Shown here in pieces: positions 1-8,186 of a stretch of DNA of 64,000 nucleotides (positions within the stretch are counted from its first letter, which is position 1; each line of letters opens with the position of its first letter). This DNA is from Planctomycetaceae bacterium (lineage in GTDB: Bacteria > Planctomycetota > Planctomycetia > Pirellulales > UBA1268): positions 7,265 through 71,264 of the forward strand of contig CACORA010000008.1 in NCBI GenBank assembly GCA_902629495.1, in the 5' to 3' direction. The notes beneath the pieces are model-generated. The model had not been told where the DNA came from, did no database searches, and saw only the letters and a list, made by a program, of their open reading frames with translations. Both the position numbers and the translations under genes were made by a program.

Positions 1-960
1 GCTGCCACCAACGGTAGCGAGCGAAATATATTCAATCCCATCATTTGGGTCACTTCGCATGCGATGAATATGACCAGCGAAAACGGCGGTGACGTTACCT
101 GCCTCAATAAGAAGGGGATGGACACGTTTCTTCCAATCATCTCCGTATTTACCACCAAGCCATCTGGGGTGATGGAGAAACACAAACTGGTGCTGACAAT
201 CTTTTCCGCGTTCAAGAGCCTCTTGCAAAAATGCACGCTGTTGGTCACTCATCTTCTGGAGGCGCGGAAGAGAAAAACTTTTTTCGCCAGTTTCTAAATC
301 ACCCTCATCTGAGTAGAGAACAATAAATGAACATTCCTTGTGTTGAAACGAATACCAGAGGGGCCCGAAGTACATCTCGTAATTACCTTGGTGCTGAAAC
401 TTGGGCATCTCCGGGTCATTGAGAGGTCTCCAGTACACGTCATGGTTTCCAGCCACTGGAAACCATGGGCAAAGTAATGTGTTCATGATCGCCTTAAACT
501 CGCGCATCTGCATGAGCCAGTCAGCTGTCTGGTTGTAACCGTTGACTAGATCACCAACCGTCATAACAAGATCTGGCTCAAGCAAATTGACGTCCCGAAC
601 AGCATCCGCCAGTACATCCACCCCTTCTGGCTGGCCTCCTGTTCGGTCTCCAAATACAGCAAACGTAAATGCATCTTCTTCAGAGGGAAGCGGTAAAACG
701 ATTTCACTTGAACGCGTGGTAAAAAAACGTTGTGCAGTTGGCTTGACTGTCTGATGAGGACTACCATAGCGATGCACGTGTCTATCGTGGGACAAATGCG
801 GTGTTTCTTCGTCGTTCTGAGTATTGTCTCCTGAAATGACTCTGTCATTTGCCAGCGCATACGCATTCACGACCAGACATGGAATACTGATGAATACACT
901 GGTAGCAACGACTTGGAAAACGGTTTGGAAAACAAAGGCATATCGGGGTTTTTTTGCCAC
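1..960 (-). CDS. calcineurin-like metallophosphoesterase, partial at the left edge
   Basis: A reading frame of 320 codons runs off the left end of the window, so the C-terminus is missing. It starts at GTG 960 with an AGGAGG ribosome site six bases upstream. The N-terminus is lysine/arginine-containing followed by a hydrophobic stretch, which suggests a signal peptide or anchor. Metallophosphoesterase motifs appear in order: GDRTGG, GDLVNG, GNHDVYW, HHPRW and FAGHIH. These bind the two-metal centre that hydrolyses phosphomono- or diesters. The substrate cannot be told from sequence. It is divergent from the PfkB kinase across a 182-base gap. Family certain, substrate unknown. Confidence 0.9.
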   Translation of the reverse strand, partial: MAKKPRYAFVFQTVFQVVATSVFISIPCLVVNAYALANDRVISGDNTQNDEETPHLSHDRHVHRYGSPHQTVKPTAQRFFTTRSSEIVLPLPSEEDAFTFAVFGDRTGGQPEGVDVLADAVRDVNLLEPDLVMTVGDLVNGYNQTADWLMQMREFKAIMNTLLCPWFPVAGNHDVYWRPLNDPEMPKFQHQGNYEMYFGPLWYSFQHKECSFIVLYSDEGDLETGEKSFSLPRLQKMSDQQRAFLQEALERGKDCQHQFVFLHHPRWLGGKYGDDWKKRVHPLLIEAGNVTAVFAGHIHRMRSDPNDGIEYISLATVGGS

Positions 961-1142
961 GGGAAACCTCCTGTCCTTACTTCGAATGAGAATGCTCATG
1001 ATCCCCAAACATCAATTTTAATAATGCCTGCTACAGACCAACAGACCGATCTTTGGGCATACACTCGATCAAGTTACTCTTTATAACCGATGACCAAGGA
1101 CTTTGACATGATTGTCTTTCAGAAATTTTCAATCCAAACGTC

Positions 1143-2057
1143 ATGCATGTGAATACACCAAAAATTGTTTCCATCGGTGAAGTCCTATGGGATGTATTTC
1201 CTGATAGAAAGTGTTTTGGTGGCGCACCTGCGAACTTTGCTTGTCATGCTGCGATTCAAGGTGCACATGTTGCAGTCGTTAGTGCTGTTGGTGCAGATCA
1301 GCACGGACGCGATGCAATCGAGATGATGAGGCGTTTTGATATTGATATACGATGTGTTGATACAGTTCGAAATGCGCCAACAGGAACGGTGAGTGTGAAC
1401 GTCGATTCGGCAGGGAAACCAAGTTTCATAATCCACGAAAATTCAGCTTGGGATTACATCAAATGGACTTCTCAAGTAGAGACTTTGGTGGAAGCCACTG
1501 ATGCCATCTATTTTGGGACTCTTGGTCAGCGATCTAAACTATCAAGAGACACTCTTTCCCAATCACTTGAAATTGCACGAACAACAAACACCCTTCGGTT
1601 TGTCGACATCAATCTACGAGAGCCTTTCTATGACCGTGAGATCATCCGCCAGTCTCTAGGGTTTGCGAATCTTTTGAAACTCAGCAATGACGAATTACCG
1701 ACGGTCCTTTCTGCTTGTGGTATCGCGTCTGATACATCAATTGAAAAACAACTTTGTTGTCTTCGTGATCAATATAGTCTTGACCTTATCGTGATGACAT
1801 CTGGTAAAGAAGGCGCTATCTTAATAACTCCAGATGCCGTCATGTCACAACACGCTACACCAACAACCCTCAAGGATACCGTCGGAGCTGGAGACTCTTT
1901 TGCAGCAGCATTTTTATTAGGTGTGCTGCGTGGTCACTCATACGAACAAGTCTTAAGAAAGGCATGCGATGTAGCAGCTGCCACCTGTTCCCATGTCGGT
2001 GCGGTGCCAAAAATTGAAAGCAAGGGATTGGGACGCCCTGCGAGTGTCACTGATTAA
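1143..2057 (+). CDS. PfkB-family carbohydrate kinase, fructokinase-like
   Basis: A 304-residue cytoplasmic kinase of the ribokinase/PfkB family, which phosphorylates a sugar hydroxyl using ATP. The N-terminal substrate region GGAPAN lies at residues 26-31. The C-terminal anion-hole signature DTVGAGDSF lies at 245-253, with Asp251 as the expected catalytic base. Length is normal for fructokinase (about 300). The gene converges on a secreted sulfatase, which is compatible with use of liberated sugars, but this is only context. Fructose is the likeliest substrate from the overall resemblance; other ketoses or nucleosides are possible. Confidence 0.9.
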   Translation: MHVNTPKIVSIGEVLWDVFPDRKCFGGAPANFACHAAIQGAHVAVVSAVGADQHGRDAIEMMRRFDIDIRCVDTVRNAPTGTVSVNVDSAGKPSFIIHENSAWDYIKWTSQVETLVEATDAIYFGTLGQRSKLSRDTLSQSLEIARTTNTLRFVDINLREPFYDREIIRQSLGFANLLKLSNDELPTVLSACGIASDTSIEKQLCCLRDQYSLDLIVMTSGKEGAILITPDAVMSQHATPTTLKDTVGAGDSFAAAFLLGVLRGHSYEQVLRKACDVAAATCSHVGAVPKIESKGLGRPASVTD

Positions 2058-2083
2058 TTCTTCAAACACATCCGATGACCTGA

Positions 2084-3697
2084 TTATGGTTTGGTTGAAT
2101 CAACCCAAGGCAATCGATCGAAGGAGTCTGTCAGGCGTGGATCGTCCGTTTCATTCATCACCTTCATAACACGACCACGCAAAGAACTCAGAACGGCGGC
2201 GTATGCTGTGTCAGCAGCACGATTGATTAGTTGATCAGGATCATTTCTTAAGTCATAGAGTTCTTCACTCGGGCGAGGCTCCATCGTCAGAGAGAAGAGT
2301 TCCTTATCGTGAGAACGTTCCCGCTGAGACATCATCCACGCCTTCGTAAGACTACCATCGAGATCACGATAAGCCGGTGTTGTTGACAAACCCATTTTGT
2401 ACAGCGCATCTGGGTTTGTAAGGAAGGCCGCGTCATACGGATCACCCATGGGCCATCGTTCCGACTTGAAGTTACGAATGTAGAGATGGTCTTTTGTGCG
2501 GATAGCACGCATCGGATAAGGCACATTTCCTGGACGGGCATTGTGGACGTGAAGCTCACGACCGATGATGACCGAGTCCCGCTCTGGATCAATCCAACCA
2601 CTCTTGTTGCTTGTGAGTTGAGGAAAGAAGGTGCGGCCATCCATACTGGCGGGCACTTTGCTTCCCGTGAGATCAAGCAGCGTTGGCCCCACATCCATGG
2701 TGCTTACAAAATCATTGACTCGTCTGCCAGCAAGAATCCCGTTAGGCCATCGGACCAGTAACGGCACACGCGTGGCGAGATCATAGCAGTTCGTCTTCCC
2801 ACGGGGGATTCCGGGAATGCCATGGTCACCAGAAAGAATGACCACGGTATTGTCGAGTTCACCAGAAGACTCTAACTCCTCAAGCATCGCTCCAAGCATC
2901 AGATCAAGGGCCAGCACTTCGCCCAGATAATCTGAAAAGTCGCGCCTCACATCATGGGCATCGGGAAGAAACTTTGGTAACAGTCCCTTGAGATCATCTG
3001 GTTCAATGCCCCAAAGATTCTTTCCCGAATCAGGAGTGTAAGGACGGTGGGTGTTGATGCTGCCAAAAACAAAGAAAAAGGGCTGCTCTTGAGATCTGCC
3101 AGCAAGCACCTGCTGTATTTCCTTGCGGCAGTTTTCAACAATCTCGTTGTGTCTCCGTTGCCTTTCAACCTGATCATCCGCCGTTCCAACATAGAGCCCA
3201 TACCGTTCATACCCAACTGTACCCAAAGACCGCACACTCTTCGGCCGTGCACTTGGATTGAAGGCGAATGTTTTTCGCGAACGCTGTGTGTAGTAACCAC
3301 TTTCGCGTATAAGATCACCGAACTTGGGCAGGTTCTTCATGGGATTATCGTACCCCTCCCAACTGCTTCCCTTACTATTCAGGAACGCATTAGAACCACA
3401 GTTCCAGAAGTAACGTCCCGTTGCCAGCGAAGCACGACACGGTGAACACGACGCAACGGGAACAAAGGCATTTTCGAAGACCACTCCTTCCCGACCAATC
3501 CGATCAATGTTGGGTGTTGAGATTACGTCGTTGAGCGAAGGCTTGTCTTTATCAGCATAGATACTGGCATAGCGGCCCCAATCATCTGCAAAGAAGAACA
3601 GAATATTGGGGCGTCTATTCTCCGCATGAGCGTAGCTACCAATGACCACACAAATGAAGATGAAGCCTCCCACCATGAAATTGAATTGGATTCTCAT
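2084..3697 (-). CDS. secreted sulfatase, iduronate-2-sulfatase-like
   Basis: A type I sulfatase that would remove sulfate esters from a polysaccharide outside the cytoplasm. I chose the ATG at 3697 because AAAGGA precedes it and a signal peptide (hydrophobic core ending near SYAHA) follows; the frame stays open upstream to 3751. The metal-binding FFADDWG segment is followed by CSPCRAS, the C-x-P-x-R motif whose first Cys (about residue 84 from this start) is converted to formylglycine. GDHG further down is the usual second metal site. The length of 537 residues is normal. No maturase gene is in the window. It converges with the PfkB kinase gene. Confidence 0.93.
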   Translation of the reverse strand: MRIQFNFMVGGFIFICVVIGSYAHAENRRPNILFFFADDWGRYASIYADKDKPSLNDVISTPNIDRIGREGVVFENAFVPVASCSPCRASLATGRYFWNCGSNAFLNSKGSSWEGYDNPMKNLPKFGDLIRESGYYTQRSRKTFAFNPSARPKSVRSLGTVGYERYGLYVGTADDQVERQRRHNEIVENCRKEIQQVLAGRSQEQPFFFVFGSINTHRPYTPDSGKNLWGIEPDDLKGLLPKFLPDAHDVRRDFSDYLGEVLALDLMLGAMLEELESSGELDNTVVILSGDHGIPGIPRGKTNCYDLATRVPLLVRWPNGILAGRRVNDFVSTMDVGPTLLDLTGSKVPASMDGRTFFPQLTSNKSGWIDPERDSVIIGRELHVHNARPGNVPYPMRAIRTKDHLYIRNFKSERWPMGDPYDAAFLTNPDALYKMGLSTTPAYRDLDGSLTKAWMMSQRERSHDKELFSLTMEPRPSEELYDLRNDPDQLINRAADTAYAAVLSSLRGRVMKVMNETDDPRLTDSFDRLPWVDSTKP

Positions 3698-4235
3698 CGT
3701 TGTCCTTTGGGCTATGATCTCGATAATTGAAAGAAGCACTTGGTAAAACACACTTGGGAGTTTAGGACCTCAGAATACCGTTGCAACTTGGAGCAGTATT
3801 CCATCATGTCGTGAAAAGCATGAGAAAAAGTAACTATCTATTCTCTCACATTCGACATTAGTGTTGATATGTGTTGTGTAGTCTCACTCATTTTGCTACA
3901 GGGACTATTGCCTGAGATCATTATTCACTGCGACTGAGACAGTTTGCACATATGGCTGCGGTAAGCGAATACCTCCTTATGCAGATCGACGTCTTCTACG
4001 ACGAGTGGAATTGCTTCATCGACCGTCTACATGGAAGGCTGCTTTGCTTCTTGCTTTTGCCCGAATGATCCAGGCAGAGAAAAAGGGAAATGTCATGGCC
4101 AATCGGAAGGGAAAAATCACCAACAACACAGGAATATCAAATCACATGAGACAGAAACAGTGTGTCAAAACTATTGTCAGCAATATGCGTTGAGGGGCAC
4201 GTTCTTCGAATCGTTTCTACGAAGGAGATGTACTG
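3698..4235. other. intergenic region, no convincing gene
   Basis: Some 540 bases separate the divergent sulfatase and Popeye-like genes. Short frames of 60-126 codons exist (for example from 4005 and 4031), but they have no recognisable domain and poor start sites. The end of the region carries the AAGGAG ribosome site for the gene at 4236. Promoters for both flanking genes presumably lie here; I could not assign them. Confidence 0.5.
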
Positions 4236-4931
4236 ATGGATCCAGCGTTGTTATTCATGGTCGTGATATATTGCCCATGCGTAGAAGACATGGTTCATGT
4301 TGCCAATGTTCTTTATCTTATTTCCTACCTCGTTCGCGATATTCTCTGGCTACGTGTGCTGACGATTTTTGCAGGTCTCTCACTTCTCCCGTTCTATTGT
4401 CACTGCAGTGATCATATTCTATGGGCACCAATCGGATGGAATGCACTATTTATCAGTGTGAACCTTATACAGATTGGTATCCTGCTGAGGGAACGTCGGC
4501 CGCGTCGACTCGATGGTCCTGAGCAAGAACTGTACGACAATGTCTTTTCTGAATTGACACCAGGTGAGTTTCGCCAGCTTCTCAAAGTCGGTGAGTGGCG
4601 CAAGATTGAAACTGGAACGACGGTTGTACAACGTGATACAGTCGTTCGCGATATTCAGGTGCTTCAGCGGGGTGCTTTGGAAGTACGTTCAGCCGGGGGT
4701 GTCATAGACCGTGATACCCCAGGACAATTTGTTGGTGAGATGAGTTTTCTTTCAGGCGAAAAGGCAACGGCAGATGTTGTCGCCATTGAGCCCAGCCTGG
4801 TGTTTGTCTGGCCTCAAGAGAGCCTGAATAAGTTGCTCGACAAAAAGCCGGCTCTCGCCTTTAAGATTCGCGGTATTCTTAGCCTGGATGTTGTGGCCAA
4901 ACTCCGGAACCATGGGCAACCGGTTCGATAA
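4236..4931 (+). CDS. membrane cyclic-nucleotide-binding protein, Popeye-like
   Basis: A 231-residue protein with about three hydrophobic segments (residues 20-85, including the VLYLISYLVRDILWLRVLT region) followed by a cNMP-binding-type beta roll at about 105-215. This order matches bacterial relatives of animal Popeye (POPDC) proteins. The phosphate-binding cassette is recognisable as VGEMSFLSGEKATAD, but the usual Arg before the Ala-Thr pair is Lys176. AAGGAG lies 8-9 bases before the ATG. It is probably a membrane sensor without its own catalytic domain; ligand and partner are unknown. A start at Met19 is also possible. Confidence 0.85.
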   Translation: MDPALLFMVVIYCPCVEDMVHVANVLYLISYLVRDILWLRVLTIFAGLSLLPFYCHCSDHILWAPIGWNALFISVNLIQIGILLRERRPRRLDGPEQELYDNVFSELTPGEFRQLLKVGEWRKIETGTTVVQRDTVVRDIQVLQRGALEVRSAGGVIDRDTPGQFVGEMSFLSGEKATADVVAIEPSLVFVWPQESLNKLLDKKPALAFKIRGILSLDVVAKLRNHGQPVR

Positions 4932-5158
4932 AACGTGACATCCAACATGCGAATCGTCGTGGCACTCCACTAACGCGACCATCGTGAATACAGATATCCG
5001 GTGCTTGGTCGAGGGAAAAACGGTTTAGATAAATCGGCAAGGATTCCAGCTTTTCTATTTTTTCTAAACGTCCTTCTGAATGAATGCAAGAATATCACTA
5101 TCCATATACATTTTATGGATCTGGTAATTCGTGCCAAAAACGATCCTGAAGGAACATC

Positions 5159-6223
5159 ATGATGAAAAAACTGAGTCGACGGCATGCAATGAAATCAGGA
5201 CTTCTTGTTCCAGTCGCATCCACACTCCGCCCTCTTCAAACAGATGTCGTTGAAGCTGCTTCAACAGAGCAGGATGAAAAACCTGGCGCACCCACGAAAA
5301 ACGAAAAAGATAGTTTTACGATTGCCGTTCTCCCCGACACTCAGAACTACTGCCAAATGTCCCCCGAAGGTTTTTATGCCCAGACTCAATGGCTTGTAGA
5401 CAATAAAGAATCATGGAATATCAAAGCTATCCTTCACCTTGGTGATATCACAAATCGTAATTCCCCAGCTCAATGGGACATTGCTCTTCAAGCCATGTCG
5501 CATTTGGATGGCCATGTGCCATACTGCATGGTTCCAGGAAACCACGACTACAGTATCAATGGGAACGGGAAGGACCGAACGACATTACTCAATAAGTATT
5601 TTCCCGTGGAAAAAGCACGTGCAGAATCGTGCTTTGGAGGCACCTATGACAAGGAACCCTCTCATATGGAGAATACCTATCATCTTTTCACTGTGGGCAA
5701 CCGGTCTTTTATTGTTTTAGCATTAGAGTTTGGACCGCGTGCAGATGTTGTTCGCTGGGCAAATGAAATCGTTACAAAGTATTCTGATCGAGAAGCCATT
5801 CTTATTACACATGCCTATGTCTATTACGATGAAACTCGTTATGACTGGAAGCAGTATGGCAGCAAGCAGAAGTGGAACCCTCATTCCTATGGCATGGCTC
5901 GCACCACAGGCAATGATGTGATGGACGGGGAAGAACTTTGGAAAAACCTTATATGCCAACATGAAAACTTCATCCTGACGCTTAATGGCCATGTCCTAGG
6001 TGATGGTTTGGGGCGGCTTTCGACGAAGACCCCTGGCGGCAGAGACGTTCATCAAATGCTTGTCAATTTTCAAATGAAGCCAAATGGAGGAGATGGATGG
6101 TTACGTCTTTTGGAGTTTAGACGTGATCGTATCGTTTCAGTCACTGACTACTCTCCGACACTTCATCAAGTCAACACGTCGCCACAGAATCAATTTAACC
6201 TCACACTTGCTCCGGTTGGTTAA
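5159..6223 (+). CDS. Tat-exported calcineurin-like metallophosphoesterase
   Basis: A 354-residue protein starting LSRRHAMKSG, a plausible twin-arginine signal, with AAGGA five bases before the ATG. Metallophosphoesterase motifs follow: LPDTQNY, HLGDIT, PGNHDY and ITHAY. The last motif reads NGHVLGDG, without the second His of the usual GHxH. The C-terminal part has an HQMLVNFQ segment, which I associate with a secreted phosphoesterase subgroup. It likely acts in the periplasm on phosphoesters; the substrate is unknown. The gene converges on the EF-hand gene with a 41-base gap. Confidence 0.9.
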   Translation: MMKKLSRRHAMKSGLLVPVASTLRPLQTDVVEAASTEQDEKPGAPTKNEKDSFTIAVLPDTQNYCQMSPEGFYAQTQWLVDNKESWNIKAILHLGDITNRNSPAQWDIALQAMSHLDGHVPYCMVPGNHDYSINGNGKDRTTLLNKYFPVEKARAESCFGGTYDKEPSHMENTYHLFTVGNRSFIVLALEFGPRADVVRWANEIVTKYSDREAILITHAYVYYDETRYDWKQYGSKQKWNPHSYGMARTTGNDVMDGEELWKNLICQHENFILTLNGHVLGDGLGRLSTKTPGGRDVHQMLVNFQMKPNGGDGWLRLLEFRRDRIVSVTDYSPTLHQVNTSPQNQFNLTLAPVG

Positions 6224-6264
6224 GGCTGTTCCCATACGTGACGGACCGTTCGTAGAACACTCAG

Positions 6265-6816
6265 TCACTGTTGTATTCTCGCCCAACGCCCCCAAACCTG
6301 CAGATACCGCGGTAGCGATACTTCTTCAACACCATCCCGATCAAACGCCTCAAAGACACGTTCTGCAAGACTTCTGTCCTTGATTCTACCACTATCGAGA
6401 AACTCCCTCTTCGACAATATGCCATTGTTATTGGCATCAAGCGAGACAAAAATCTCCTTTGCCTCATCTGTAATAATGCGATTCTCAATGTATTCCTTCT
6501 TCGTAACCAGTCCATCATTATTCGAATCAGCTGCACGAAAAATACCCTGCCTTGCCTGAGGGGTCAGGTAGGTTCCATCATCGACAAACTCTTTCTGAGT
6601 ATGCTGCCCGTCTCCATCGCTATCAATAAAATCGAAAATACGAGTGTATTGTTTGAGTTGCTGGTCTGTTGGGACATGCTGATTCCCACCTCGCATTGCC
6701 ATAAGAAACTGCTGGGATGCGTCTCCCGCTTCCAACGCATATGACTGGAGACAACAAAAGCACAGTGGTATGAGGACAACCATAACGCTCAATCGTGCAT
6801 ATGAAAACATAGCCAT
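6265..6816 (-). CDS. secreted EF-hand calcium-binding protein
   Basis: A 183-residue protein with a signal peptide (hydrophobic residues 9-27) and four EF-hand loops at about residues 65-76, 97-108, 127-138 and 159-170. The first three have good calcium ligands (DSDGDG, DSNNDG, DANNNG plus Glu or Asp at position 12). The fourth (DRDGVEEV) lacks the final Glu and may not bind. GGAGG lies seven bases before the ATG. It has no enzymatic domain, so it is probably an extracytoplasmic calcium-binding or structural protein, a class common in planctomycetes. Confidence 0.88.
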   Translation of the reverse strand: MAMFSYARLSVMVVLIPLCFCCLQSYALEAGDASQQFLMAMRGGNQHVPTDQQLKQYTRIFDFIDSDGDGQHTQKEFVDDGTYLTPQARQGIFRAADSNNDGLVTKKEYIENRIITDEAKEIFVSLDANNNGILSKREFLDSGRIKDRSLAERVFEAFDRDGVEEVSLPRYLQVWGRWARIQQ

Positions 6817-7034
6817 TCATCCACCTCCCAATACACGTAAGTGTACACGCATACGATCGCTCATGCTTTTTGAATCGGTACACAATCACATTCATACACG
6901 TTCAACCGACTCTCAAGCACAACAACACTCAAAAAATCATCTTGGAACAGATGCCATTGAGAGGAGAACAGGTACGGTGATGTCTGTTTGTTACGTAAAA
7001 CGTTTGTTGTATGGGCCCATCGGCTGATCGCTCT

Positions 7035-8186
7035 CTATTCCACGGCCTGTCCATACCATGCTGCCTGAGCCGCAGCTTTACGAGAGGCTTCGGGGTCAAT
7101 ATCACTGAGGTACTCAGCAAGTCTCCTCCACGCTGGCGCATAACTCGGTTCACGAGACAAAATATTCTGAAGAAGCTCGGCAGCTTCTTCCTTTCTTCCC
7201 TGCTGCGCAACCGCTTCTGCAAGAAACTCTTCTAACTCAATTGAGGAGGGATCAAACGATAAGCCCGCACGAAAATACTTCTCGGCGGCCAAGAAGTTGG
7301 ACTTCTGCATTTCAAGCTCACCCTGAGCAAGCAGATCAACTTCTGGATACAACCTAACAAGTTCTCGAATCAATTCTCGAGTCGCAGGGATATTTCCCGA
7401 TTGCTCAGCGATGACAATTTTGTCAAAGATTGCTTGCTTGCTTATCTCACTTGCATGAATCGCTTGTATCCATGGGTCATCAGGCCACGGTTTATCAAAC
7501 GGAAGGCCACGTGCCTTTGTCGCTGCATCTGCAGCTTGTGTGGTATTCCCTCGCATCGCTTCAATGCGTGCAAGATGTTCATGTGCAGCCCGTTGCGTTG
7601 ACGGATGAATGAGTGCTTTTTGTACCTCCTCATAGGCAACTTGTATGTCTCCCTCAGCAAGAAGTACCCGAGACCTGCCAAGAGCAACGATTGCTGCGTC
7701 TGGGTAGTCTTGCATGAGTGCTTCAAATACCTGACGAGCAGCTTCAACCTGGCCAAGGCTCAACAACCAATCAGCCTGTCGGAGTCGGGGCCATATTTCT
7801 GAAGAACTCTTTTGAATTGCTTTTGTGACAGCCGACAACGCAACATCAAGGTCAGACTTTGCATATAAGACAGATTGAAAATAAGGCCATCTCCATTCGT
7901 GCTCATCAAGTGCCCTCGCCTGTTCCAAGCACTCAATCGCTGGATGATCCTCATGATGTGCCGCAAAAAGAAGACCGAGTTGGGCCCAGGCAACAGCGGA
8001 TGTTGGTGATCCAATCACATTGCTTCGAGCCTTCTCGTAAGCTGCCATCACTTGAGGGTCACGAAATGAAATCCCATCTCCGGGGAGATCCATATCTTTC
8101 GGGACCATGAAGACCGTTCTGCAATAAAAAAACAAGACTCCCGCAAAAAGAATGCCGAACACAAAACGTAACCACGGTGATTTCAT
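7035..8186 (-). CDS. membrane-anchored TPR-repeat protein
   Basis: A 383-residue protein with an N-terminal membrane segment (about residues 6-27) and then alpha-helical tetratricopeptide repeats from about residue 45 to the end. Recurring A-W-x-x-L-G-x-L and A-x-x-x-F-x-x-A patterns are visible. Its ATG overlaps the TGA of the upstream FG-GAP lipoprotein gene (8183-8186), so the two are almost certainly translationally coupled and functionally linked. It is probably an extracytoplasmic scaffold for protein interactions. Specific function unknown. Confidence 0.88.
   Translation of the reverse strand: MKSPWLRFVFGILFAGVLFFYCRTVFMVPKDMDLPGDGISFRDPQVMAAYEKARSNVIGSPTSAVAWAQLGLLFAAHHEDHPAIECLEQARALDEHEWRWPYFQSVLYAKSDLDVALSAVTKAIQKSSSEIWPRLRQADWLLSLGQVEAARQVFEALMQDYPDAAIVALGRSRVLLAEGDIQVAYEEVQKALIHPSTQRAAHEHLARIEAMRGNTTQAADAATKARGLPFDKPWPDDPWIQAIHASEISKQAIFDKIVIAEQSGNIPATRELIRELVRLYPEVDLLAQGELEMQKSNFLAAEKYFRAGLSFDPSSIELEEFLAEAVAQQGRKEEAAELLQNILSREPSYAPAWRRLAEYLSDIDPEASRKAAAQAAWYGQAVE

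Noticed and set aside
3000..3445. Plus-strand 132-codon frame inside the sulfatase gene
   Set aside because: Shadow of the coding strand; the minus-strand product has all sulfatase motifs.
4005..4411. Two overlapping frames of 62 and 126 codons before the Popeye-like gene
   Set aside because: No domain, no signal peptide, poor starts; they overlap each other and the real gene.
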